Shown here: piece by piece, positions 34,781 to 43,181 of the stretch
Layout of the letters: each line of letters begins with the position of its first letter
Position numbering within the stretch: position 1 is the stretch's first letter
NCBI RefSeq assembly: GCF_000472785.1
Contig: NZ_AXAL01000012.1
Location: forward strand, 1 to 64,000
DNA from: Mesorhizobium loti CJ3sym
Lineage (GTDB): Bacteria; Pseudomonadota; Alphaproteobacteria; Rhizobiales; Rhizobiaceae
Length of the DNA stretch: 64,000 nt
Direction of reading: 5' to 3'
Translations under genes and position numbers: made by a program
Notes under the pieces: model-generated
What the model was told of the DNA's origin: nothing
Database searches by the model: none
What the model saw: the letters and a program-made list of their open reading frames with translations, nothing else

Positions 34781-36279
34781 GCGGTTAGATCCGTCCGGCG
34801 GATATGCTCGGCGACACGAAGCGCCTGGGCCGCGATCGAGAGTGCCGGGTTCACAGCAGCCGAATTCGGCAAAAAGCTGCCGTCGACGACGAACAGGTTC
34901 GGGTGGTCGAAGGCGCGGCAGAACGGATCGAGCGGCGCGATCGCGGGATCGTCGCCCATCTTGACCGTGCCACACTGATGCGAGGGCGTGCGCTTGTCGA
35001 AGGGGCGCGACAATACGATGGGATAACCGCAGGCGCGGAAGTTTTCGCGCATCACCTTGGTCAGGCCGTCGAGCGACTGCATGTTGGAGCGCCGCCACTG
35101 CATGACGATGTCCTTGCCGTCGACCATGATGCGGCTTTCGGGATCTGGCAGATCCTCGCACATCAGATACCAGTCGACGGCGTGGCCGGCCATGTAATCG
35201 AGCGCGAATTTCGGCATCGTCTTCACATTGGCCTTGAGCATGTTGCCGTCGACCTTACCGAGCAGCTGGACATTGCCCAGCGGTTTGCCGCCCTTGCCGT
35301 CGGTGAGGTAATAGTCGTTTAGCATCAGCGTCTTCTGGTAGACGGATGTGTTCCTGCGGCGCGGATCGATCGCCAGCATGGCGCTCGAATTGTGGTTCAT
35401 GAAATTGCGGCCGACCTGGTCGGAGCGGTTGGCGAGGCCCTTGCCATCCGCTGAAGGCGAACGCAGCAGGATGACGGCGGAATTGACCGCGCCGGCGGAC
35501 AGGATGACCAGCTTCGGCGCGACTGTCTTTGCCTCGCCATTCTGGCGGTAGTGGATGGCTGATATGGTTTTGCCGTCTGGCGATGTTTCGAGATACTCGA
35601 CGTAGCAGCCGGTCTCAAGCCGGATGTTGGGGTCCTTGAGCGCCACCGCCAGCGGTGCCGTCTGGGCGTCCATCTTTCCCTGGCCGGTGTTCGGGAAAGC
35701 GTCCCAACCGGTCTTGCCCTCCTTCAGCCAGGTGTCGATGTCGACGCCGAGCGGCAGCGAGGCCGGATGCAGGCCGAGGCCTTTGAGTTCGGCACGGGCA
35801 CGCGCGATCGGCGCCTCGTCGGGCACCGGCTTATAGGCATAGGGAATCGAGTGGAAGGGTTCGGTCGGGTCCTCGCCCAGTGTGCCGCGCACGCGAAACA
35901 ACTGCTCGGCCCGGGAATACCAGGGCTCGAATTCGTCGTAGGAAAACGGCCATGCCGGCGAGACGCCGCCGAAGTGCTCCATGGCGGCAAAATCTTCCTT
36001 GCGGTAGCGGATCAGCACCGCGCCGTAGAATTTCGAATTGCCGCCGACATAGTAGTAATTGCCGGGATTAAAGGCAGCCCCCCCGGCCTCGCGCCACATC
36101 TCCTTTGGCCGGTAGTGGCCGTCGACAAAGATGGAGCGCGTGTCGCGCGCATGCGGTGTTGCCGGCAAGGGCTCGCCGCGCTCTAGCATCAGGATCGAGG
36201 CGCCGCTGCCGGCCAGACCGGAGGCGATTGTCGAGCCGCCGATGCCGGAGCCGATGATAACGATGTCCGGATTTGTCAT
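34777..36279 (-). CDS. GMC-family oxidoreductase (sugar/polyol-oxidising type)
   Basis: This 500-residue FAD enzyme opens with IVIIGSGIGGSTIASGLAGS, contains GGNSKFYGAVLIRYR where choline-type enzymes have GGGSSIN, and ends with HQCGTVKMG and NPALSIAAQALRVAE, which carry the catalytic His and Asn positions. It belongs to the branch with gluconate/fructose dehydrogenases, pyranose oxidases and glycoside 3-oxidases rather than the choline branch of its neighbour. No cytochrome or small-subunit gene accompanies it, and no signal peptide is seen, so it is probably cytoplasmic. Confidence 0.9.
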   Translation of the reverse strand: MTNPDIVIIGSGIGGSTIASGLAGSGASILMLERGEPLPATPHARDTRSIFVDGHYRPKEMWREAGGAAFNPGNYYYVGGNSKFYGAVLIRYRKEDFAAMEHFGGVSPAWPFSYDEFEPWYSRAEQLFRVRGTLGEDPTEPFHSIPYAYKPVPDEAPIARARAELKGLGLHPASLPLGVDIDTWLKEGKTGWDAFPNTGQGKMDAQTAPLAVALKDPNIRLETGCYVEYLETSPDGKTISAIHYRQNGEAKTVAPKLVILSAGAVNSAVILLRSPSADGKGLANRSDQVGRNFMNHNSSAMLAIDPRRRNTSVYQKTLMLNDYYLTDGKGGKPLGNVQLLGKVDGNMLKANVKTMPKFALDYMAGHAVDWYLMCEDLPDPESRIMVDGKDIVMQWRRSNMQSLDGLTKVMRENFRACGYPIVLSRPFDKRTPSHQCGTVKMGDDPAIAPLDPFCRAFDHPNLFVVDGSFLPNSAAVNPALSIAAQALRVAEHIRRTDLTA

Positions 36280-36285
36280 GGCCTA

Positions 36286-36368
36286 AATCGCGTCCTGACG
36301 CGCTTTAGGTTTTTGTTTTGATGCATGTCGTTGCCCCAAAACCGGATCCATTTTTGGGCGACATACAT
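36286..36368. repeat. Palindromic intergenic repeat of a second type
   Basis: A short hairpin GCGTC-CT-GACGC is followed by a long interrupted palindrome with arms ATGCATGTCG (36321-36330) and CGACATACAT (36359-36368). The style (T-rich spacer, TTGCCCCAAAACCGG centre) is that of dispersed rhizobial intergenic palindromes; no second copy was seen in this window. It fills the gap between the GMC and the ABC ATPase genes inside the leftward operon. Confidence 0.65.
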
Positions 36369-37483
36369 TAGCGGATGCGGTTTTCAGTCGCCGGATCGAA
36401 GAACACCGCCTTGGTCAGGTTGAAGGCGAGCGGCGTGTTGGTGCCCGGCTGGATGTTGGCATCGGCGCGCAGCCGCGCCACCACACCCTTGCCGCCGAGA
36501 TTGGTGACAGCGAAAGTATCGGAGCCGGCCGGCTCGACGACTTCGATGTGCAGCTCGGCGGTGGCGATGTTGGATGCGTTGCGTTCAGCACCTTCCGGAT
36601 CGGTCAGCGCTTCCGGGCGTACGCCGAAGATGATCGGCTTGCCCTGGAATGCCGAGAGGCCCGCCGGCGCGTTTGCCATCGGCAGCGTGATCGGCTCGCG
36701 TGCCTCACGCTGCAGCACGACGGACAGCGCATTGCCCGATGTGGCGATGGTCGCCGGGATCAGGTTCATGGCCGGCGAGCCCATGAAGTCGGCGACGAAC
36801 AGGTTGGTCGGGTTGTTGTAGATCTCGGCCGGCGTGCCGAACTGCTGCACCTCGCCGTCACGCATGACGGCGATCTTGGTCGCCAGCGTCATCGCCTCGA
36901 TCTGGTCGTGGGTGACGTAGACGATGGTGGTGCCTGTCGTGGCATGCAGGCGCTTGATCTCGATGCGCATGTCGACACGCAACTTGGCGTCGAGGTTGGA
37001 CAAAGGCTCGTCGAACAGGAACAGTTTGGGGTCGCGCACCAGCGCCCGGCCCATTGCGACGCGCTGGCGCTGGCCGCCGGAGAGCTGGCTCGGCTTGCGC
37101 TTCAGCAAGTGGCCGATCTGCAGTACCTTGGCCACCTTGTCGATCGCCTTCTGGCGCTCGTCGGCCGGCACGCCGCGCATCTCCATGCCGAAAGAAATGT
37201 TACCGGCCACCGTCATGTTCGGATAGAGCGCATAGCTCTGGAACACCATGGCGATGTCGCGCTTGGAAGGGTGCAGATCGTTGATGGCGCGACCGTCGAC
37301 GCGGATCTCGCCCTCGGTGATCTGCTCCAGGCCGGCGATGGTGTTGAGCAAGGTGGACTTGCCGCAGCCGGAGGGGCCGACCAGCACCAGGAAGCCGCCC
37401 TTTTCGAGCTCGACATCGATGCCCTTCAGGATCTCGACATTCCCGAAGCGCTTCTTCAGCCCATCAATTTCCAGAAAAGCCAT
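36368..37483 (-). CDS. Sugar ABC transporter ATP-binding protein (UgpC/MsmK/AglK-like)
   Basis: This 371-residue CUT1 ATPase has Walker A GPSGCGKST (about 36-44), Q-loop DIAMVFQSYALYPNM, signature LSGGQRQRVAMGRALV, Walker B LFLFDEPLSNLDAKL, H-loop YVTHDQIEAMTL, and a C-terminal MalK-type regulatory/TOBE region (about 240-371). It energises the two permeases encoded just upstream (20-base gap). CUT1 importers carry oligosaccharides, glycosides and polyols. Confidence 0.93.
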   Translation of the reverse strand: MAFLEIDGLKKRFGNVEILKGIDVELEKGGFLVLVGPSGCGKSTLLNTIAGLEQITEGEIRVDGRAINDLHPSKRDIAMVFQSYALYPNMTVAGNISFGMEMRGVPADERQKAIDKVAKVLQIGHLLKRKPSQLSGGQRQRVAMGRALVRDPKLFLFDEPLSNLDAKLRVDMRIEIKRLHATTGTTIVYVTHDQIEAMTLATKIAVMRDGEVQQFGTPAEIYNNPTNLFVADFMGSPAMNLIPATIATSGNALSVVLQREAREPITLPMANAPAGLSAFQGKPIIFGVRPEALTDPEGAERNASNIATAELHIEVVEPAGSDTFAVTNLGGKGVVARLRADANIQPGTNTPLAFNLTKAVFFDPATENRIR

Positions 37484-37503
37484 GGTCGTTCCTTCTGAAT
37501 TGG

Positions 37504-38463
37504 TCAGCCCTTGACCGCGCCCGCCATCAGCCCGCGCACGAAATAGCGGCCGGCGACGACATAGACGATCAGGGTGGGCAGAGCCGCGATCATCGCGGCC
37601 GCCATGTTGACGTTGTATTCGACGACGCCAGTCGAGGTGTTGACGACGTTGTTGAGCGCCACCGTCATCGGCATCGCGTCGCCGGTGCCGGCATAGGCCG
37701 AGGCGAACAGGAAGTCGTTCCAGATGTTGGTGAACTGGTAGATGACGGTGACCACGAAGATCGGCATCGAGTTCGGCAGCATGATGCGGCGGAATATCTG
37801 GAAGAAGGAGGCACCGTCGACCTGGGCGGCCTTGATCAGCTCGGTAGGGAACGCTTCGTAATAGTTGCGGAAGAACAAAGTGGTGAAGCCGAGGCCATAG
37901 ACGACGTGGACGAAGACGAGATTGACCGTCGGATTGCCTAGGCCGAAGCTGGTTCCCACGTCATTCTGCAGGGTCACGCCGAAACGGCCAAGGCTGCCAA
38001 GGATGGTGGCCATCGGCAGCAGCACCGACTGGAACGGAATGAAGCAGGCAAACAGCATCAGGCCGAACACCAGCGTTGCACCGCGAAAGCGCCATTTGGT
38101 CAGCACGTAGCCGTTGAGCGCGCCGAGCATGGTGGAGATCAGTACCGCCGGAACCACCATCTTGATGGAGTTCCAGAAATAGCCCTTGATGCCGGCGCAG
38201 GTGAGGCCGACGCAGGTCTCGCCCCAGGCCTTCAGCCACGGGTCGAAGGTAGGCGCCTTGGGCAGGGAGAGCATGTTGCCATTCTGGATCTCGTCCATGG
38301 TCTTGAACGAGGTGACCAGCATGACGAACAGCGGCATCAGGTAGAACACCGCAAACAGCGCCAGCAACCCGTAGATGACGATGCGGTTGACGATCCTGGT
38401 GTTGATGCCGCTTGAGTTTTGCCGGGAAGCAGTGGGGCGGGCAGGGGTGGCGACAGCGCTCAT
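37504..38463 (-). CDS. CUT1 sugar ABC transporter permease (MalG-like)
   Basis: The 319-residue inner-membrane protein has six helices and the EAA motif TELIKAAQVDGASFFQIFRR (about residues 218-237) near the end. A 30-residue hydrophilic N-terminus precedes the first helix. ATG at 38463 overlaps the previous permease stop (ATGA). It forms the channel with the MalF-like subunit. Confidence 0.92.
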   Translation of the reverse strand: MSAVATPARPTASRQNSSGINTRIVNRIVIYGLLALFAVFYLMPLFVMLVTSFKTMDEIQNGNMLSLPKAPTFDPWLKAWGETCVGLTCAGIKGYFWNSIKMVVPAVLISTMLGALNGYVLTKWRFRGATLVFGLMLFACFIPFQSVLLPMATILGSLGRFGVTLQNDVGTSFGLGNPTVNLVFVHVVYGLGFTTLFFRNYYEAFPTELIKAAQVDGASFFQIFRRIMLPNSMPIFVVTVIYQFTNIWNDFLFASAYAGTGDAMPMTVALNNVVNTSTGVVEYNVNMAAAMIAALPTLIVYVVAGRYFVRGLMAGAVKG

Positions 38464-39410
38464 CGCGGCTTCTCCCGCAGTTCCGAATAGAGATAGGGCA
38501 CGATGATGGCGACGATGGTCATCAGCATGATCACCGCACTAGCCGAGCCGACGGCCATTTCGTTGCGCTTGAAGGTGTACTCATACATGAAGTTGGACGG
38601 CAGCCAGGCTGAGCCGCCGGGGCCGCCGGAGGTCAACGCAACCACCAGATCGTAGGACTTGATGGCGAGGTGCGCGAGCACGATGAAGGCTGACAGGAAG
38701 ATTGGCCGCAGCAGCGGGATGACGATGCGGCGATAGAGCTGGAAGGTGGTGGCGCCATCGATCTGCGCCGCCTTCATGATCTCGCCGTCAATGCCGCGCA
38801 GGCCGGCCAGGAACATCGCCATGATGAAGCCGGAGGCTTGCCAGACGCCGGCGATGACAACCGTGTAGATGACGAAATCCTTGTTCTTGATCCAGTCGAA
38901 ATGGAAGCTCGTCCAACCCCACTGATGCAAGGTCTGCTCGAGGCCGAGGCCGGGATCGAGGAACCATTTCCAGGCGACGCCGGTGACGATGAAGGACAGC
39001 GCCATCGGGTAGAGATAGATCGGCCGCAGCACGCCTTCGCCGCGGATCTTCTGGTCGAGCAGGATGGCCAGGAAAAGGCCTAGCGCCAGGCAGATGCCGA
39101 TGTAGAGAAAGCCGAATATGCCCATGTTGGTGATCGACGTGTACCAGCTCGATGGTGGGTCGCTGTCGAAGGTCCAGCCCCACAGCCGCTGATAGGCGCG
39201 CGAGCCGGTGATGACATAGGACGGGAAGGTCTTGGAATTGGTGAAGGACAGATAGATCGTCCACAGGATGAAGCCGTAGACGAAGACGATGGTGATGGCG
39301 AAGCTCGGCGCCAGCACGATCTTAGGCAAGGCATCCTGCAGGCGCGCGCGCGTCGAAGCGCGCGGCCGCTCCGGCGTCAGCTTGATCTGTGTTGTCGCTA
39401 CACTGCTCAT
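38460..39410 (-). CDS. CUT1 sugar ABC transporter permease (MalF-like)
   Basis: This 316-residue permease has six helices and the EAA loop GEIMKAAQIDGATTFQLYRR (about residues 210-229). ATG at 39410 has a strong GGAGGA before it, which decides against an upstream in-frame ATG at 39509 lacking such a site. The 156-base gap to the binding-protein gene contains a perfect hairpin, consistent with lower expression of the permeases than of the binding protein. Confidence 0.92.
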   Translation of the reverse strand: MSSVATTQIKLTPERPRASTRARLQDALPKIVLAPSFAITIVFVYGFILWTIYLSFTNSKTFPSYVITGSRAYQRLWGWTFDSDPPSSWYTSITNMGIFGFLYIGICLALGLFLAILLDQKIRGEGVLRPIYLYPMALSFIVTGVAWKWFLDPGLGLEQTLHQWGWTSFHFDWIKNKDFVIYTVVIAGVWQASGFIMAMFLAGLRGIDGEIMKAAQIDGATTFQLYRRIVIPLLRPIFLSAFIVLAHLAIKSYDLVVALTSGGPGGSAWLPSNFMYEYTFKRNEMAVGSASAVIMLMTIVAIIVPYLYSELREKPR

Positions 39411-39523
39411 GAGGCTCCTCCCGTTTCGGGTCGTCCGTGCTCTGCCGTCAGGCGGCAAGGCGGCCCGTGCATACGGGGCTTCGGTCGGCATAGTGTTCAA
39501 GCCGGCCAATCGTGGGGTGAGAA

Positions 39524-39547
39524 CCTTCCCCGCCGAAGCGGGGAAGG
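39524..39547 (-). terminator. UUCG-tetraloop hairpin after the binding-protein gene
   Basis: On the minus strand CCTTCCCCGC and GCGGGGAAGG form a perfect ten-base stem closed by a TTCG tetraloop (UUCG in RNA), 20 bases after the binding-protein stop. It lacks a clean T-run in the leftward direction (TTCTCACC follows), so it is more likely an mRNA 3'-end stabiliser or partial attenuator than a full terminator. Confidence 0.75.
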
Positions 39548-39566
39548 CGTTTTTGGGACGTGGCGC

Positions 39567-40820
39567 TTACTTGGCGTCGTCGATTGCCTTGACCAGCTCG
39601 GTCACGGCTTCGTCCGAGGTCTTGATCTGACCATGGACAAACTTGGTCACGACATCCTTGTAGGCGTTGGCGACCGCTGGAGGCGCGCCGTAACCCTGAG
39701 CCAGCGAGCCGAACAGCGTGCCGCCGTCGTTGGCTGCCTTCAGGTCGGCCATGCCCTTCTTGCCGCAAGCATCGAAGTCGGTGTCCGGAACGTCGGTACG
39801 GGCCGGAACCGAGCCTTTGACGACGTTGAAGGCCGACTGGAAGCTCTTCGACAGGGTGGCGGTCGCCAGCGCGATCTGGGCGGCCTTGCGGTCGTCCGGA
39901 ACGTTGAACATGGCGAACATGTCGGAGTTGTAGATCACCGAGCCGTCGGTGCCGGGGAAGCGATAGCACAGGAAGTCCGTGCCCGCGGTCTTCTTGGCGG
40001 CGTGGAACTCGCCCTTGGCCCAGTCGCCCATGACCTGCACCAGGGCATCGCCCTTGATGACCATGGCGGTGGCCAGGTTCCAGTCGCGGCCCGAGAAGTT
40101 CGGGTCGACATAGGTGACGAGCTTGGCGAGGTTGTCGAACGACTTCTTCATCGTGTCGGACTTGAGCGAAGCGTCATCGAGGTCGTTGAAGGCCTTCTTG
40201 TAGAACTCAGGTCCGCCGGTCGACAGCACGACCGAATCGAACATGGTGGCTTCCTGCCAGTTCTGACCGCCGAGAGCGAGCGGGATCACGCCTGCCGCCT
40301 TGGCCTTGTCGAGCAGGGCGATGAAGTCGTCGAAGGTCTTCGGCTCGGTGCCGCCGATCTTGTCCATCACGGCCTTGTTGATCCACAGCCAGTTGACCGA
40401 GTGGACGTTGACGGGAACCGCGACCCATTTGCCGTCATAGACGGAGAACTTCTGCAGGGCCGCCGGAACCGCCTTGTCCCAGCCTTCCTTCTTGGCCGTC
40501 TCGGTCAGGTCGCCCATGACGCCGGCCGCCGCATAGTCGAGCACGGTGTAGCCGAGCATCTGCGAGGCGGTCGGATAATTGCCGGCCGCGACCATCGCCT
40601 TCAGCGCGGTCATGGCAGCGTCGCCGCCACCGCCGGCCACCGGGACGTCCTTCCAGGCATAGCCTTCCTTGGCCAGATCGCCCTTGAGGACGTTGAGAGC
40701 AGCCGCTTCGCCGCCCGACGTCCACCAATGCAGCATCTGCACTTCCTTGACGTCCGCGGCATGCGCCGAGAACACAAAGCTCGTCGCAAGAGCCGTTCCG
40801 ATAAGCAGTTTGCGCAACAT
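39567..40820 (-). CDS. CUT1 sugar ABC transporter substrate-binding protein
   Basis: This 417-residue family 1 extracellular binding protein has a signal peptide ending FVFSAHAA (cleavage near residue 22) and a mature start VQMLHWWTSGGEAAALN, which is characteristic of glucose/mannose-type (GtsA-like) binding proteins. ATG at 40820 follows GGGAGG. It lies directly downstream of the aldehyde dehydrogenase gene (58-base gap) and upstream of the permeases. The transported compound is probably a monosaccharide, glycoside or polyol. Confidence 0.9.
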   Translation of the reverse strand: MLRKLLIGTALATSFVFSAHAADVKEVQMLHWWTSGGEAAALNVLKGDLAKEGYAWKDVPVAGGGGDAAMTALKAMVAAGNYPTASQMLGYTVLDYAAAGVMGDLTETAKKEGWDKAVPAALQKFSVYDGKWVAVPVNVHSVNWLWINKAVMDKIGGTEPKTFDDFIALLDKAKAAGVIPLALGGQNWQEATMFDSVVLSTGGPEFYKKAFNDLDDASLKSDTMKKSFDNLAKLVTYVDPNFSGRDWNLATAMVIKGDALVQVMGDWAKGEFHAAKKTAGTDFLCYRFPGTDGSVIYNSDMFAMFNVPDDRKAAQIALATATLSKSFQSAFNVVKGSVPARTDVPDTDFDACGKKGMADLKAANDGGTLFGSLAQGYGAPPAVANAYKDVVTKFVHGQIKTSDEAVTELVKAIDDAK

Positions 40821-40878
40821 GTACTACCTCCCTTGTTGCATTACACGACCGGTGGAAGCCCACCGGGTTCTTCCCAAC

Positions 40879-42390
40879 TCAGCCGACCCACCAACCGGTA
40901 CGCTGGCCGCGATGAAACTGGATTGTCTTTTCCTCGGTATAGTCTTCGACGGCGCGCTTTCCGAGTTCGCGTCCGAGACCGGACTGCTTGTAGCCTCCGA
41001 AAGGCAGTTCGGGATAACCTTCCATGAATGTGTTCACCCAGACCGTCCCAGAACGCACCCCACGCGCCACCGACATGCACGTGTCGATGCTGGCGCTCCA
41101 CACGCCTGCAGACAGACCATAGGGCGTGTTGTTGGCGATGTGCAACGCCTTTTCAATCGTTTCAAAAGTCAGCACGGAGAGCACCGGTCCGAACACTTCC
41201 TCGCGCGCTATGGCCATATCCTCGGTGACGCCGCGGATGATGGTCGGATCGAGATATTGACCGGCATTGGAGGCCAACTGCTTGCCACCGCTGTAGACAT
41301 TATTGCCGCCGCTTGCGGCTGCCGTAACGTAATCTGTCACTTTCGCCAAATGGTCGGAGGAAATCATCGCGCCGACCTTGGTACGGTCATCGAGCGGATC
41401 TCCGACCGTCACCTTGCCAGTAAGTGCCTTTACGGCGGCCAGAAAATCGTCGGCGATTGCCGCGTGCACAATCAGCCGGCTGCCGGCATTGCAGCACTCG
41501 CCGGCATTGAAGAAGCCGCCGAACACGGCCGCGTCGGCGGCGGCTTCGAGGTCGGCATCGGGAAAGACGATCTGGCCGTTCTTGCCGCCGAGTTCCATCG
41601 AGACTTTCTTGAGCGAATTCGAGGCCGCCGCCATGGTTATCTTGCCGACGCGGGTCGAGCCGGTGAACGACACCATCTCGACCAGGGGATGGCTGACCAT
41701 CGGCGCGCCGACATCGGCGCCAAGACCGGCAAGGATGTTGACGACGCCGGCGGGCAGGCCGGCCTGCATCAGGATGTCGCCCAGCACGAAGGTCGATGCC
41801 GAAGTCATTTCGCTCGGCTTGACCACCGCCGTGCAGCCGGCGGCGAGCGCGAAAGGCAGTTTCTGGCTGACGATCAGGAACGGGAAATTCCATGGCGTGA
41901 TGATCGAGACGACGCCGATCGGTTCGCGCACCACTACGCCCAGCATGGCGTCGCCGAGATTGGCGTAGCTCTCGCCATGCAGCGTGCGGGCAAGTGCCGC
42001 GGCATAGCGCCAGATGTCGACGGCGCCGCCGATCTCGCCGCGCGCCTGGGCGATCGGCTTGCCCGATTCCAGCGCGTCGAGCCGGGCGATGTCTTCCAGC
42101 CGGGCCTCGATCAGGTCGGCCGTCTTGAGCAGGATGGCGGCGCGTTCGGAGGCCTTCATGCGTGGCCAGGGGCCGGTCTCGAATGCCTTGTGCGCGGCCT
42201 GCACCGCAGCTTCCACCTCGGTCTCGCCGGCTTGCGCATAGCGCGAAACCGTGAAGCCATGGCCAGGGCTCTTGCGCTCCAGCGTGCGGCCGTCGCGGGC
42301 ATCGACATGCTTGCCGTCGATCAGCAACCGATAGGTTTTCGGCGCGGCGGATGCCTCGGCGGGCATGGCTATGTTAAGGGGAGCGTTCAT
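40879..42390 (-). CDS. NAD-dependent aldehyde dehydrogenase
   Basis: This 503-residue enzyme of the classical aldehyde dehydrogenase superfamily has ITPWNFPFLIVSQKL, FTGSTRVGK, the general base in MELGGKNGQIVF, and the catalytic Cys in FFNAGECCNAGSR (near residue 305). The C-terminus SGLGRELGKRAVEDYTEEKT is typical of betaine/gamma-aminobutyraldehyde-type members. In this operon it would convert the aldehyde made by a GMC dehydrogenase to a carboxylic acid, the substrate that a CoA-transferase needs. Confidence 0.92.
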   Translation of the reverse strand: MNAPLNIAMPAEASAAPKTYRLLIDGKHVDARDGRTLERKSPGHGFTVSRYAQAGETEVEAAVQAAHKAFETGPWPRMKASERAAILLKTADLIEARLEDIARLDALESGKPIAQARGEIGGAVDIWRYAAALARTLHGESYANLGDAMLGVVVREPIGVVSIITPWNFPFLIVSQKLPFALAAGCTAVVKPSEMTSASTFVLGDILMQAGLPAGVVNILAGLGADVGAPMVSHPLVEMVSFTGSTRVGKITMAAASNSLKKVSMELGGKNGQIVFPDADLEAAADAAVFGGFFNAGECCNAGSRLIVHAAIADDFLAAVKALTGKVTVGDPLDDRTKVGAMISSDHLAKVTDYVTAAASGGNNVYSGGKQLASNAGQYLDPTIIRGVTEDMAIAREEVFGPVLSVLTFETIEKALHIANNTPYGLSAGVWSASIDTCMSVARGVRSGTVWVNTFMEGYPELPFGGYKQSGLGRELGKRAVEDYTEEKTIQFHRGQRTGWWVG

Positions 42391-42404
42391 CAGGGCTGTT
42401 TTCT

Positions 42405-43181
42405 CTAGCTTCTTGAAAATGCTGGTTTCTGCTTGGTCTTGAAGGCGCTCACGCCAGCCTTGAGATCGCCGGTCAAAGCGATGAAGCCGCTGGCCAATGC
42501 TTCGACGGCGGCAGCACTTTCTTCGCCTTCGGCCACGGCGATCATCAGCTTGGCGGCTTCCGTCGCCAGCGGGCCACGCTCGGCGATCTTTTCTCCCCAG
42601 GCCTTGGCCTCGTCGAACGCCTTGCCGGTCTCGACAACCCTATCGACAACGCCCAGAGCGAGCGCATCGGCCGCAACAAAAACCTCGCCACCCAAAGCCA
42701 GGCGGCGCACGGTCTGCGCGCCGAAGCGGCGCACCGCGCGCTGGGTACCGGACCAGCCGGGCACGACGCCGATCGAGGTTTCCGGGAAGCCGAGTTTCAC
42801 TTGCGCTTCGGCGACGCGGAAGTCGCAGGCAACCGCCAGTTCCAGCCCGCCGCCCAGCGCATGGCCTGATAGCACGGCGATGGTCGGCTGCCGGAGCCGC
42901 GCCAGCCGGTCGAAGACGCGGTGGCCGTAGCGCACCCATTGCACCTGGAAATCGGCGGCGCTCATCTCACCCCACGCCTCGACATCGCCACCGGCGCAGA
43001 AACCCTTGCCTTCGCCGCGCAGCAACACGACGCGGACGTTTTGAGCCGCCTCCGCCTCGTCGAGTGCTGCCTCCAGCGCGCGCAGCATCGGAATGTCGAG
43101 CGCGTTGAATTTTTCCGGCCGACGCAAGGTGATGGTGCCGATGGCGCCATCCCTTTCGAACGTAACAAGGCGTTCAGCCAT
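42405..43181 (-). CDS. Enoyl-CoA hydratase/isomerase (crotonase) family protein
   Basis: This 258-residue crotonase has both oxyanion-hole segments (GKGFCAGGDVEAW and ALGGGLELAVACD) and both positions used as catalytic glutamates in hydratases: GGLELAVACD and GFPETSIGVVPG, so it is not a degenerate member. ATG at 43181, just after GGAGG, overlaps the CoA-transferase stop by eight bases. It probably hydrates, isomerises or cleaves a CoA thioester formed by that transferase. Confidence 0.9.
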   Translation of the reverse strand: MAERLVTFERDGAIGTITLRRPEKFNALDIPMLRALEAALDEAEAAQNVRVVLLRGEGKGFCAGGDVEAWGEMSAADFQVQWVRYGHRVFDRLARLRQPTIAVLSGHALGGGLELAVACDFRVAEAQVKLGFPETSIGVVPGWSGTQRAVRRFGAQTVRRLALGGEVFVAADALALGVVDRVVETGKAFDEAKAWGEKIAERGPLATEAAKLMIAVAEGEESAAAVEALASGFIALTGDLKAGVSAFKTKQKPAFSRS

